A stretch of DNA of 5,028 nucleotides from Candidatus Parcubacteria bacterium (GTDB lineage: Bacteria; Patescibacteriota; Minisyncoccia; Phycocordibacterales; GCA-2747955), in NCBI GenBank assembly GCA_027039745.1, contig JALUMP010000179.1:1-5028 (forward strand), in the 5' to 3' direction. The position numbers and the translations under genes are program-made. The notes below the pieces were generated by a model that was not told where the DNA came from, did not search any database, and saw only the letters and a program-made list of their open reading frames with translations. Shown piece after piece: positions 1 to 5,012 of this stretch. Within the stretch, counting starts at the first letter, position 1; every line of letters begins with the position of its first letter.

Positions 1-2
1 AA

Positions 3-1385
3 GATGATATTACAAATAAAGAAAATGAAAGACCGTTAATCCTTAGTCCCACAATTTGTTTTGAACAAATAGAAGAATTAATTGTTCAAAAAGAAGAACT
101 TCAGTCTTCTCAAGATAATTTAGAAACTTTAACAAAGGAATTGGTTGAAATAAAAGTTATCACAAATCAAGCCAAGGACTTACATAATGGAAATATTTCT
201 GATTTATGCCGTATTAAAAATGCTGCAAAAAACAGAAGGCTATTTGAATTGCTTGTTACATACAATGAACATATTCAAGTTGAGAATAAGGTTGAAGTTA
301 TTAGGGCAGTTGAAGCTTTTGAAAAAATGATCACAGCTTCTTCTTCCTCGGAAATTAGATCTGAATGGGCAGGAAGAGAGGATGAATTATATTTATATCT
401 TTCTATGGCCTTTCCTTTACTTACAACAACAATTGCATCTTTTCAAAAAACAATTAAAACTTTTAGCGATGGATTTTTTACTGCTGATGGAAAATGGATA
501 AAATGGAATAAAATTAAAACTCCTCCTTTTTCATTGTTATTATCTGATGAAAGTGGTATGACGAAAATACATTCACTGTTTCCTCCTATGTTTTATTCAA
601 AGAAAGCGGTCATAGTAGGTGATGAGGATCAATTAGAGCCTATTATTAACCTCTCTGAACACACCATAGAGGAAAACATTATGTTATACTTTAATGAGAG
701 CGATGAAGGTCCTATGTATAGTCCTGGGTATGTTCCTGCTTTTAGTAGATCTGCTGGTCAATTAGGAGTAATGGATAAAAATGGAAGATCTATTATTTTA
801 GATGAGCATAGAAGATGTCAGCCTGCTATCGCAGCTATTTTTAAAGATATAATTAAAGATAATTATGCACAAGTGGAAATTAAAACACCACCTCTCACTG
901 GAATAAGAAAAGAAAAATTTGAAAATTTTGGTGGAAAACATATTGTCACTATTGATGTAACAGGGGTTGTTTCTAAGAATAATGTAAATCAAAATGAAAT
1001 TGATGAAATTAAACAAATATTGGTAGAATTAGAAAAAGCAGGATATGATTTGTCAAAAGATGTTGGTATTATTACACCTTATAGAGGACAAGCAAAAGAA
1101 TGTATTGATGCTTTTGGCAATCAGCTTAAACATTCATTAAGGGATAAAAAAATAGGGACTATTCATAGTTTTCAAGGTTCTGAATTTGAAGTTGTTATTC
1201 TTTCCACTGTTATTACTGGAAACAAATCAAGCAGATTTATTAATGCTAAAAGAAATTTATTAAATGTTAGTGTTTCAAGAGCGAAAGATGTTTTTATTGT
1301 TATTGGTGACATTTTAAAACTTAATGAATCTGGTGGTACTGCAAAAATATTATCTGAGCATTTAGATATTAATTTACAAAAATAA
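3..1385 (+). CDS. C-terminal part of an SF1 (DNA2/UPF1-type) helicase, 5' end outside window
   Basis: The reading frame is open from base 3 to the TAA at 1383-1385 and gives 460 residues with no N-terminus. A TTG at 141 is only an internal codon, since the frame reads on upstream without a stop or a ribosome binding site. Numbering from base 3, the visible motifs are FPLLTTTIASF (about 137-147), a Walker B variant LLLSDESG (about 178-185), motif III GDEDQLEPI (206-214), motif IV LDEHRR (266-271), GIITPYRGQ (355-363), motif V IGTIHSFQGSEFEVVI (384-399) and motif VI NVSVSRAKDVFIVIGD (421-436). Order and spacing are those of the DNA2/UPF1 branch, ATP-dependent nucleic-acid translocases. Walker A and motif Ia must lie upstream. 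The charged helical stretch at about 20-120 probably forms the stalk insertion. The usual DEAGQ is DESGM here. Substrate and any fused effector domain cannot be judged. Confidence 0.93.
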   Translation, partial: DDITNKENERPLILSPTICFEQIEELIVQKEELQSSQDNLETLTKELVEIKVITNQAKDLHNGNISDLCRIKNAAKNRRLFELLVTYNEHIQVENKVEVIRAVEAFEKMITASSSSEIRSEWAGREDELYLYLSMAFPLLTTTIASFQKTIKTFSDGFFTADGKWIKWNKIKTPPFSLLLSDESGMTKIHSLFPPMFYSKKAVIVGDEDQLEPIINLSEHTIEENIMLYFNESDEGPMYSPGYVPAFSRSAGQLGVMDKNGRSIILDEHRRCQPAIAAIFKDIIKDNYAQVEIKTPPLTGIRKEKFENFGGKHIVTIDVTGVVSKNNVNQNEIDEIKQILVELEKAGYDLSKDVGIITPYRGQAKECIDAFGNQLKHSLRDKKIGTIHSFQGSEFEVVILSTVITGNKSSRFINAKRNLLNVSVSRAKDVFIVIGDILKLNESGGTAKILSEHLDINLQK

Positions 1386-1410
1386 AAGATATTTTTAAGC
1401 AATTATTCTG

Positions 1411-1416
1411 TATAAT
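1411..1416 (+). promoter_or_regulatory. -10 box of promoter for the 38-codon gene
   Basis: A perfect TATAAT, directly preceded by TG, lies 24 bases before the ATG at 1441. No TTGACA-like box is seen 16-18 bases upstream; that DNA is A/T-rich with a TTTTT run. Transcription would start near 1423, giving a leader of about 18 bases with the GGGAG ribosome binding site (1431-1435). The box lies after the helicase stop, so the small gene can be transcribed independently. Confidence 0.6.
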
Positions 1417-1440
1417 AAATAAAAAATAAAGGGAGAAAAA

Positions 1441-1557
1441 ATGTCAAATTTAACAATAATTAGAACTGCCGTCGAAAAGTATACATTAGCTGGTTCTGAA
1501 ACAGGAAAAAGAGAAGCTATTGCTACTCTTAAAAAAACTCAAACTTTTATAGTATAA
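1441..1557 (+). CDS. small protein, 38 aa, unknown function (possibly truncated by a stop codon)
   Basis: ATG at 1441 follows a strong ribosome binding site, GGGAG at 1431-1435, with a five-base spacer, and a TATAAT promoter box at 1411-1416. The product is basic and probably helical, beginning MSNLTIIRTAVEKY and ending KKTQTFIV. I recognise no family and see no signal peptide or membrane segment. After the TAA at 1555-1557 the same frame continues for 14 sense codons (HLEKDNVAQKVQLI) to a second TAA at 1600-1602, so the gene may once have encoded 53 residues. It converges on the 156-aa gene of the opposite strand. The start signals are good; whether the protein is functional is open. Confidence 0.6.
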   Translation: MSNLTIIRTAVEKYTLAGSETGKREAIATLKKTQTFIV

Positions 1558-1575
1558 CATCTTGAAAAAGATAAT

Positions 1576-1594
1576 GTTGCACAAAAAGTGCAAC
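1576..1594. terminator. hairpin between convergent genes, probable bidirectional terminator
   Basis: GTTGCAC (1576-1582) pairs with GTGCAAC (1588-1594) around an AAAAA loop. On the + strand it is followed by TAATTTAAC, a weak U-tract, 19 bases after the stop of the 38-codon gene. On the - strand it is followed by ATTATCTTTTTC, and the stem overlaps the TAG stop (1594-1596) of the 156-aa gene. It is well placed to end both transcripts, although neither T-run directly abuts the stem in the classical way. Confidence 0.6.
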
Positions 1595-2064
1595 TAATTT
1601 AACTCTGATAAGTTAACTGATGTATATTTAATATCTACATCAAAATATATATCATCTTGATCTATTAATGTAACATAAATACTGTTATCACTATCTAGTT
1701 GAAAAGAATCTACTGTTCCATAAAAAGCTTCAAATTCATCATTTCCAAAGAAATCAATTTTTTCATCTTCATATTTTTCATTTAACTTTTCAACAAGCAT
1801 AGCATTTCTACTATACATTCCAATTTCTAAGTTAGATGCTTCATTCTTCTCTTCTAATCCACTTTCACAGCTGTATACTTCAAATTTTACATTTGAACCT
1901 TTCTTGTCGATTTCAACTTTTTCAATGATAACTTTTTCTTTTTTATCTAAAATTTCCATTTCTACTTGACCTCGAGCCTTAAAGATGGTTGAAAAAGATC
2001 CACAATCTTCTCTTGAACTTTTTTCTTCCCAAGCATTAGTGCTATAAACGTTATAAATTTCCAT
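1594..2064 (-). CDS. hypothetical acidic protein, 156 aa, last gene of five-gene operon
   Basis: The start chosen is the ATG at 2064-2062 (MEIYNVYSTN). It is preceded by AAGGAAA (2076-2070) at a normal distance; the longer open frame to 2115 would run into the preceding gene without a matching ribosome binding site. The protein is strongly acidic. Its pattern is mainly beta-like, with alternating hydrophobic residues at about 35-65 and 115-150 and one helical stretch near 88-101. Cysteines are at 21 and 66. There is no signal peptide or membrane segment, so it is probably cytoplasmic. I do not recognise the family. The TAA of the upstream 90-aa gene (2077-2075) overlaps this gene's ribosome binding site, so the two are probably translationally coupled. 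Confidence 0.75.
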   Translation of the reverse strand: MEIYNVYSTNAWEEKSSREDCGSFSTIFKARGQVEMEILDKKEKVIIEKVEIDKKGSNVKFEVYSCESGLEEKNEASNLEIGMYSRNAMLVEKLNEKYEDEKIDFFGNDEFEAFYGTVDSFQLDSDNSIYVTLIDQDDIYFDVDIKYTSVNLSELN

Positions 2065-2074
2065 TATTATTTCC

Positions 2075-2347
2075 TTATTTTTCCAACATTTGTTGATTAA
2101 TTTGTCTTGAAACAAATTCTCTGTTTTTCCATTCAGCTTGAAGCATTTTTTCTAATACAGTTTTCATTTTTGAAGAGATATCTTCTTGCATTTTTTCTTC
2201 AATTTGCTTAATTTTCATATTGATTGCCATTATATCTGCCTTTATATAAAGACGGCAAAAAAATCCTTTTCTGAGAGCTACATACGGGCTCATTGGAAAT
2301 TTATTTTCTAATGTCCTTTGCTTTTTACAATGAAATCTTTTATTCAT
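2075..2347 (-). CDS. hypothetical protein, 90 aa, with predicted coiled-coil C-terminal half
   Basis: ATG at 2347-2345 has a perfect AAGGAG (2362-2357) nine bases upstream, so I prefer it to the longer open frame that starts at 2449 inside the DUF262 gene. Residues 1-40 are basic and aromatic, with cysteines at 7 and 31. Residues 42-90 are rich in E, K, Q and M with helical heptad character, suggesting a coiled coil and oligomerisation. A second possible start, Met40 (2230-2228), has AAAGG eight bases upstream and would give a 51-aa product of only the helical part. No known family is recognised. It lies 22 bases after the DUF262 gene and 10 bases before the 156-aa gene. Confidence 0.65.
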   Translation of the reverse strand: MNKRFHCKKQRTLENKFPMSPYVALRKGFFCRLYIKADIMAINMKIKQIEEKMQEDISSKMKTVLEKMLQAEWKNREFVSRQINQQMLEK

Positions 2348-2369
2348 TATTTTTATCTCCTTGTTAATT

Positions 2370-2972
2370 TTAAAGCATGATATTTTTTTCTGTAAGAAAC
2401 CAATCTTTTGCTTTTTGAATATCACTTTTTGAATGAGTAATGTTCTCATTCATATCAATATAGAATTTACCAACTTCTTTCCATTCATTAAAAGTATAAA
2501 TTTTAATAGTTAGGTTGTGTCCTATAAGCTTTTTTAAATCATCTTTTAAATCAGAGTATGAAAAACCAAAGGGTTTTACTTTTCCATCAAAAAAATCGAT
2601 AATAGCAGTTGTTCTTTGTAATCCATCAATGATTTTTGCATCTTCATAATCACTCATTCTAAATAACAGAAGTTCGACTTTTATACCAAGAAGTAAATTC
2701 TCAATAAATCTTTGTTTCATCTGTTTATTCCATTTTTTATTTGATCTTTGAAATCCTGGTGTAATATATTCCATCCAATCTTTATTGAATTTTTTATCAT
2801 CACAAGGAAGTCTAACACCTCTCTTTGTGTGCTCTTTTTCATCCCAGGTATAAGAAACCATTGAATCAACAAATGCATCTAAATCAATGTTTACCATATA
2901 ATTATTTTTGCTAAATGAACTGTTTTTGATTTTTTTAACAAGTTCACTTATTGTTAATTTTGACTTATCCAT
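2370..2972 (-). CDS. DUF262 (ParB/sulfiredoxin-like) protein, 200 aa, stand-alone domain
   Basis: The start is the ATG at 2972-2970 (MDKSKLTISE), with AAGGAA at 2982-2977; a TTG eight codons upstream lacks this support. DUF262 signatures are clear. PGFQR at residues 72-76 is followed by W81 and the helix KQRFIENLLLGI, then by IIDGLQRTTAI at 114-124, the DGxQR motif, with L in place of the frequent Q. Near the end comes YIDMNENITHSKSDIQKAK (171-189), matching the region that closes the domain. The DUF262 fold is ParB-like and binds or hydrolyses nucleotides in GmrSD-type restriction enzymes, where it is joined to a DUF1524 HNH nuclease domain. Here the protein ends right after DUF262 and no HNH partner is visible in the operon. 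An NTPase or nuclease role in phage or defence biology is inferred; the actual target is unknown. Confidence 0.85.
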   Translation of the reverse strand: MDKSKLTISELVKKIKNSSFSKNNYMVNIDLDAFVDSMVSYTWDEKEHTKRGVRLPCDDKKFNKDWMEYITPGFQRSNKKWNKQMKQRFIENLLLGIKVELLLFRMSDYEDAKIIDGLQRTTAIIDFFDGKVKPFGFSYSDLKDDLKKLIGHNLTIKIYTFNEWKEVGKFYIDMNENITHSKSDIQKAKDWFLTEKNIML

Positions 2973-2985
2973 ATTTTTCCTTTTT

Positions 2986-3252
2986 TTACTTAGCAAGTCT
3001 AATTATACTAGAATCAGAGAATCTTTTAAATTCATCTTTATTATCTTGCATTAATTTTCTTGCTCCTGTTTTAGTATATCCTATTTGCTCTACCCAATCA
3101 CTATAAAAATCATCCATGTCATCATACCAAGCACAAATTTCTGGTGCTATTTGATATCTATTACAATGTCTAATCAAAAGTTTTTTTTGTTTTTCTGTTA
3201 GTCGATTTTGATAATCATCAATATCAGAAATTTCATATTTTTGTTTTGCCAT
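2986..3252 (-). CDS. hypothetical protein, 88 aa, small soluble
   Basis: ATG at 3252-3250 (MAKQKYEISD) has AAGGA at 3264-3260 seven bases upstream; that site overlaps the TAA of the preceding gene (TAAGGA), suggesting coupled translation. The protein is hydrophilic and probably all-helical. It has an acidic centre with aromatic residues (ICAWYDDMDDFYSDWV, about 39-54), then IGYTKTGARKLMQDNKDEF (57-75), which could be a small helix-turn-helix-like segment, although I cannot assign it to a family. There is no signal peptide or membrane helix. It lies 13 bases upstream of the DUF262 gene, so the two are probably made together. Confidence 0.7.
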   Translation of the reverse strand: MAKQKYEISDIDDYQNRLTEKQKKLLIRHCNRYQIAPEICAWYDDMDDFYSDWVEQIGYTKTGARKLMQDNKDEFKRFSDSSIIRLAK

Positions 3253-3262
3253 TAGAATATCC

Positions 3263-3622
3263 TTATTTAAAAGTTTTTGCTTGTGCAAAAATTTCATCAG
3301 CAAGCTCTTTCTTACCCTCTGCCATCTTTTCAAGTAACTTATTTGTATTAAAATGTTCAAATAATTTCTCTTGTTTCTTCTGGCTATTTCTTTTTGCTGG
3401 AAGTATTAGACATTTAAAACTATCATCACCATACAGTGTTGTTGTTGTGCTGTGCTCAGTAATTGAACAAAAAGATACATGGAAATAGAATCCTCCACTT
3501 TCTTCTTGCCCTGTACCCCAGTTTACACCACCTTTTTGATAGGTAACACTAAATTGGATATGAGTTGCATCACCTGCTTTTAAAGTATTATCTTTTGGGA
3601 CTAAGAAACTTTGTTCTTTCAT
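3263..3622 (-). CDS. hypothetical protein, 119 aa, first gene of the operon
   Basis: ATG at 3622-3620 (MKEQSFLVPK) is preceded by CGGAG (3633-3629) at six bases and by a promoter box near 3686-3676, so this is the first gene of the - strand operon. Residues 20-75 look like beta strands: HIQFSVTYQKGGVNWGTG, then GGFYFHVSFCSI and FKCLILPAK. Residues 80-119 are a charged helix. The KGGxNW...G...GFYFHV arrangement reminds me of small conserved proteins of phages and integrative elements that carry a KGGxNY...RGYY motif, but this is a weak resemblance from memory, not an assignment. There are cysteines at 52 and 71, no signal peptide and no membrane segment. Confidence 0.75.
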   Translation of the reverse strand: MKEQSFLVPKDNTLKAGDATHIQFSVTYQKGGVNWGTGQEESGGFYFHVSFCSITEHSTTTTLYGDDSFKCLILPAKRNSQKKQEKLFEHFNTNKLLEKMAEGKKELADEIFAQAKTFK

Positions 3623-3638
3623 TTTTTTCTCCGTTTAA

Positions 3639-3674
3639 ACCATTTTAAAATTTTACTCAAAAGAGTAGAATGGT
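3639..3674. promoter_or_regulatory. nested inverted repeats in leader of the - strand operon, possible operator
   Basis: Two inverted repeats lie between the -10 box and the ribosome binding site of the operon. The inner one is TACTC (3654-3658) and GAGTA (3663-3667) around AAAA. The outer one is ACCATT (3639-3644) and AATGGT (3669-3674). The palindrome GTTTAAAC (3633-3640) follows next to the ribosome binding site. The inner repeat would fall in about the first 20 bases of the transcript, a common place for a repressor site, or could form a leader hairpin. No regulator gene is visible in the window. Confidence 0.4.
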
Positions 3675-3675
3675 A

Positions 3676-3686
3676 ATTATATTATA
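3676..3686 (-). promoter_or_regulatory. -10 region of the promoter for the five-gene operon
   Basis: On the - strand two TATAAT boxes overlap by one base (3686-3681 and 3681-3676), about 55 bases before the first ATG. Upstream DNA (3692-3715) is a long T-rich run with no TTGACA-like box. This resembles vegetative promoters described for Campylobacterota, where T-rich DNA replaces the -35 box. No other promoter is apparent within the operon. Confidence 0.55.
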
Positions 3687-3748
3687 AAGTAAATGAAAAA
3701 AAGAAAAAATATGAAGATATGTTTAGTTGAATTCATTCCGAAATATAA

Positions 3749-3773
3749 AACCTAATCAAACCTGATCATAAGA
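3749..3773. repeat. tandem 10-base repeat plus copy of an IS607-end sequence
   Basis: AACCTAATCA (3749-3758) is followed directly by AACCTGATCA (3759-3768), two tandem 10-base units differing at one position. Bases 3757-3773 (CAAACCTGATCATAAGA) match 4379-4395, next to the tnpA promoter, at 16 of 17 positions. The shared sequence contains the palindrome TGATCA. Because the other copy lies at the presumed left end of the IS607 element, this may be a relic of an IS end or a transposase binding site. Confidence 0.55.
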
Positions 3774-3795
3774 CCAAAAGATTAAGCATTAAGAA

Positions 3796-3833
3796 GAATC
3801 AAGTGATTCCCGTTCTCCTATTTCGAAGAGAAC
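3796..3833. other. two adjacent hairpins beyond the S49 remnant (terminator or structured RNA relic)
   Basis: GAATCA (3796-3801) pairs with TGATTC (3804-3809), and GTTCTC (3812-3817) pairs with GAGAAC (3828-3833). Read on the - strand they follow the S49 stop (3858-3856) by about 22 bases, and the second is followed by TTCTTAA, so a weak terminator of the peptidase gene is possible. Read on the + strand, two consecutive hairpins with little T-run would also suit the 3' end of a structured RNA such as the omega RNA at an IS605/IS607 right end. The sequence does not decide between these. Confidence 0.35.
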
Positions 3834-3855
3834 TAAGAAAGATATATAAACTATC

Positions 3856-4380
3856 TTACATTTTTAAAACATTTGGAAAAAATGTATCTGTTTTCACATC
3901 GACATCTAATCCTAGAATACTCTTACCTTTATTGGCCTTTAAATTATATTCAACAAATCCAATTTTTTTAATCCCAACATGTTTATTTGTTGAAATTTTA
4001 TTTTTCAATTCTTTTTCTACTCCAATAAGACTATCTGTCTTATCAATTAATGTTCCTTGCACCACTTTCATAGATGCAGCATAAATAATTCCTTCTGCTA
4101 AACTATTTATTTGTTTGTCAGTAAGATTTCTATTTATTTTTACAAAATTTTTAAAAACTTTATATGTTGGAGACAATAGCTGCTTCTTCAAATAAGCTTT
4201 ATCTTTTATTGACATTTTTTTAAATAAAGTTACTGGTACTTTATGTTTTCCTGCTGCAACAAAATCATCATCTATTCCAATTGTATTCGCTAATTTTTCA
4301 ATATCATAATGAGGCATTACAACACCAATGGAACCTACAATACTAGTTGGGTAGACAACAGCACCCTCTAAAAATATGCA
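3856..4380 (-). pseudogene. C-terminal remnant of an S49 (SppA-like) serine peptidase
   Basis: Reading from 4380 down to the TAA at 3858-3856 gives about 174 residues matching the back part of the S49 peptidase domain. AVVYPTSIVGSIGVV, the conserved PTSIVGSIGV block, is followed by MPHYDIEKLANTIGID, then AAGKHKVPVTLFKKMS, LSPTYKVFKNFVK and LAEGIIYAAS...GTLIDKTDSL, which equals the GRVYTGxxA...GLVDxLG region. S49 enzymes cleave signal peptides or, in phages, help head maturation. The nucleophile (SGGY motif) should lie just upstream of the first matching residue, but homology stops near 4380. The frame then reads VQDNSIIE and meets a stop at 4407-4405. An ATG at 4317-4315 has no ribosome binding site. 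The reading frame shows no internal stop, so the break is recent or the 5' half lies across the IS. Host or phage origin is undecided. Confidence 0.8.
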
Positions 4381-4395
4381 AACCTGATCATTAGA
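4379..4395. repeat. second copy of the 17-base repeat, at the left end of the IS607 element
   Basis: CAAACCTGATCATTAGA differs at one base from 3757-3773 and has the same orientation, 622 bases away. It coincides with the place where S49 homology stops and runs up to the tnpA -10 box. It probably belongs to the IS end, where IS607 transposases are known to bind repeated short motifs; assignment of this motif as a binding site is inference. Confidence 0.55.
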
Positions 4396-4401
4396 TATAA
4401 T
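4396..4401 (+). promoter_or_regulatory. -10 box of the tnpA promoter
   Basis: A perfect TATAAT lies 23 bases before the tnpA ATG, with no convincing -35 box upstream. The expected transcription start near 4408 falls in the centre of the inverted repeat 4400-4420, so a protein bound to that repeat would block initiation. Confidence 0.55.
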
Positions 4402-4420
4402 TTCCTAAAAAATAGGAAAT
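4400..4420. promoter_or_regulatory. inverted repeat over tnpA start site and ribosome binding site
   Basis: ATTTCCTA (4400-4407) and TAGGAAAT (4413-4420) are perfect 8-base arms around AAAAA. The left arm touches the -10 box and the right arm contains the AGGAAA ribosome binding site of tnpA. If transcription starts near 4408 the RNA would lack the left arm. The repeat is therefore better read as a DNA operator, perhaps for the MerR-like domain of TnpA itself. If transcripts enter from upstream, the hairpin would hide the ribosome binding site. Confidence 0.5.
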
Positions 4421-4424
4421 AAAA

Positions 4425-5012
4425 ATGAAGAAATATATTACAATTTCAGAAGCTTCGACATTTTTAGGAGTGAGTGTTTGCACTCTCCGTCGTTGGGACA
4501 GAGAAAATAAACTCAAATCAGATATTCGAACTATCGGAAATCACCGACGATATCTACTTTCAAAAATTATTCAAATTATTACTCCAGAAAAAGCCACAAA
4601 AAGAGTGTCTGTGTGTTATTCTCGAGTTAGCTCTCACGACCAAAAAGCAGACTTGGCTAGGCAGGCATTAATCCTTAGAGGATATGCCGTAAAGCAAAAT
4701 ATACTTAATTTTATTGAGATAAAAGACCTTGGCTCTGGATTAAATTTTAGGAAGAAAGGTTTAAAAAAGCTTATAAAAATGATTATATCGAATCAAATTG
4801 ATAAAATTTTTATTACACACAAAGATAGACTACTTAGATTTGGATCGGATTTGGTGATAAATATTGCAAAAGAATTTGGAACAGAAGTTGTAATTTTAAA
4901 TCAAAAAGAAAAAACTTTTGAACAAGAGTTGGCAGGAGATGTTTTAGAAATAATTACAGTTTTCTCAGCAAGATTATATGGTTCAAGATCTCATAAAAAT
5001 AAAATAGCATAA
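4425..5012 (+). CDS. tnpA: IS607-family serine transposase TnpA, 195 aa
   Basis: TnpA cuts and rejoins IS ends through a phosphoserine link. ATG at 4425 has AGGAAA (4414-4419) five bases upstream. Residues 4-30 form a MerR-like helix-turn-helix (ITISEASTFLGVSVCTLRRW) and GNHRRY (38-43) is its wing. The recombinase domain starts near residue 60. YSRVSS (65-70) holds the likely nucleophile Ser69, with Arg67 beside it. DLGSGLNFRKKGLKKL (101-116) and HKDRLLRFG (132-140) carry the conserved active-site arginines, and the C-terminal helix EIITVFSARLYGSRSHKN (175-192) is typical of the family. DNA binding is N-terminal, the reverse of most small resolvases. The length fits the family and no frameshift is seen, so the protein looks active. 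It points away from the S49 remnant. Confidence 0.95.
   Translation: MKKYITISEASTFLGVSVCTLRRWDRENKLKSDIRTIGNHRRYLLSKIIQIITPEKATKRVSVCYSRVSSHDQKADLARQALILRGYAVKQNILNFIEIKDLGSGLNFRKKGLKKLIKMIISNQIDKIFITHKDRLLRFGSDLVINIAKEFGTEVVILNQKEKTFEQELAGDVLEIITVFSARLYGSRSHKNKIA

Noticed and set aside
141..1385. TTG at 141 as the start of the helicase
   Set aside because: The frame is open upstream to the window edge, the upstream codons read as a helical protein, and no ribosome binding site precedes the TTG.
798..1402. Two - strand open frames opposite the helicase
   Set aside because: They are antisense shadows of a frame with clear helicase motifs, and no start signals are seen.
3246..3488. 80-codon + strand open frame
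   Set aside because: It lies antisense across the 119-aa gene, which has its own ribosome binding site and promoter.
3677..3736. 19-codon hydrophobic - strand peptide (MNSTKHIFIFFLFFIYFII), toxin-like
   Set aside because: It overlaps the T-rich promoter of the operon, which by itself yields F/I-rich codons, and it has no properly spaced ribosome binding site.
3693..3755. 20-codon + strand frame (MKKRKNMKICLVEFIPKYKT)
   Set aside because: No ribosome binding site, very short, and it begins in an A-rich run that belongs to the opposite-strand promoter.
3790..3835. tRNA 3' end or attachment site
   Set aside because: The hairpins recall a T-arm, but no T-loop consensus, acceptor partner or CCA-type end could be fitted.
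3803..4084. 93-codon + strand open frame
   Set aside because: It runs antisense to the S49 remnant, whose family match is clear, and has no ribosome binding site.
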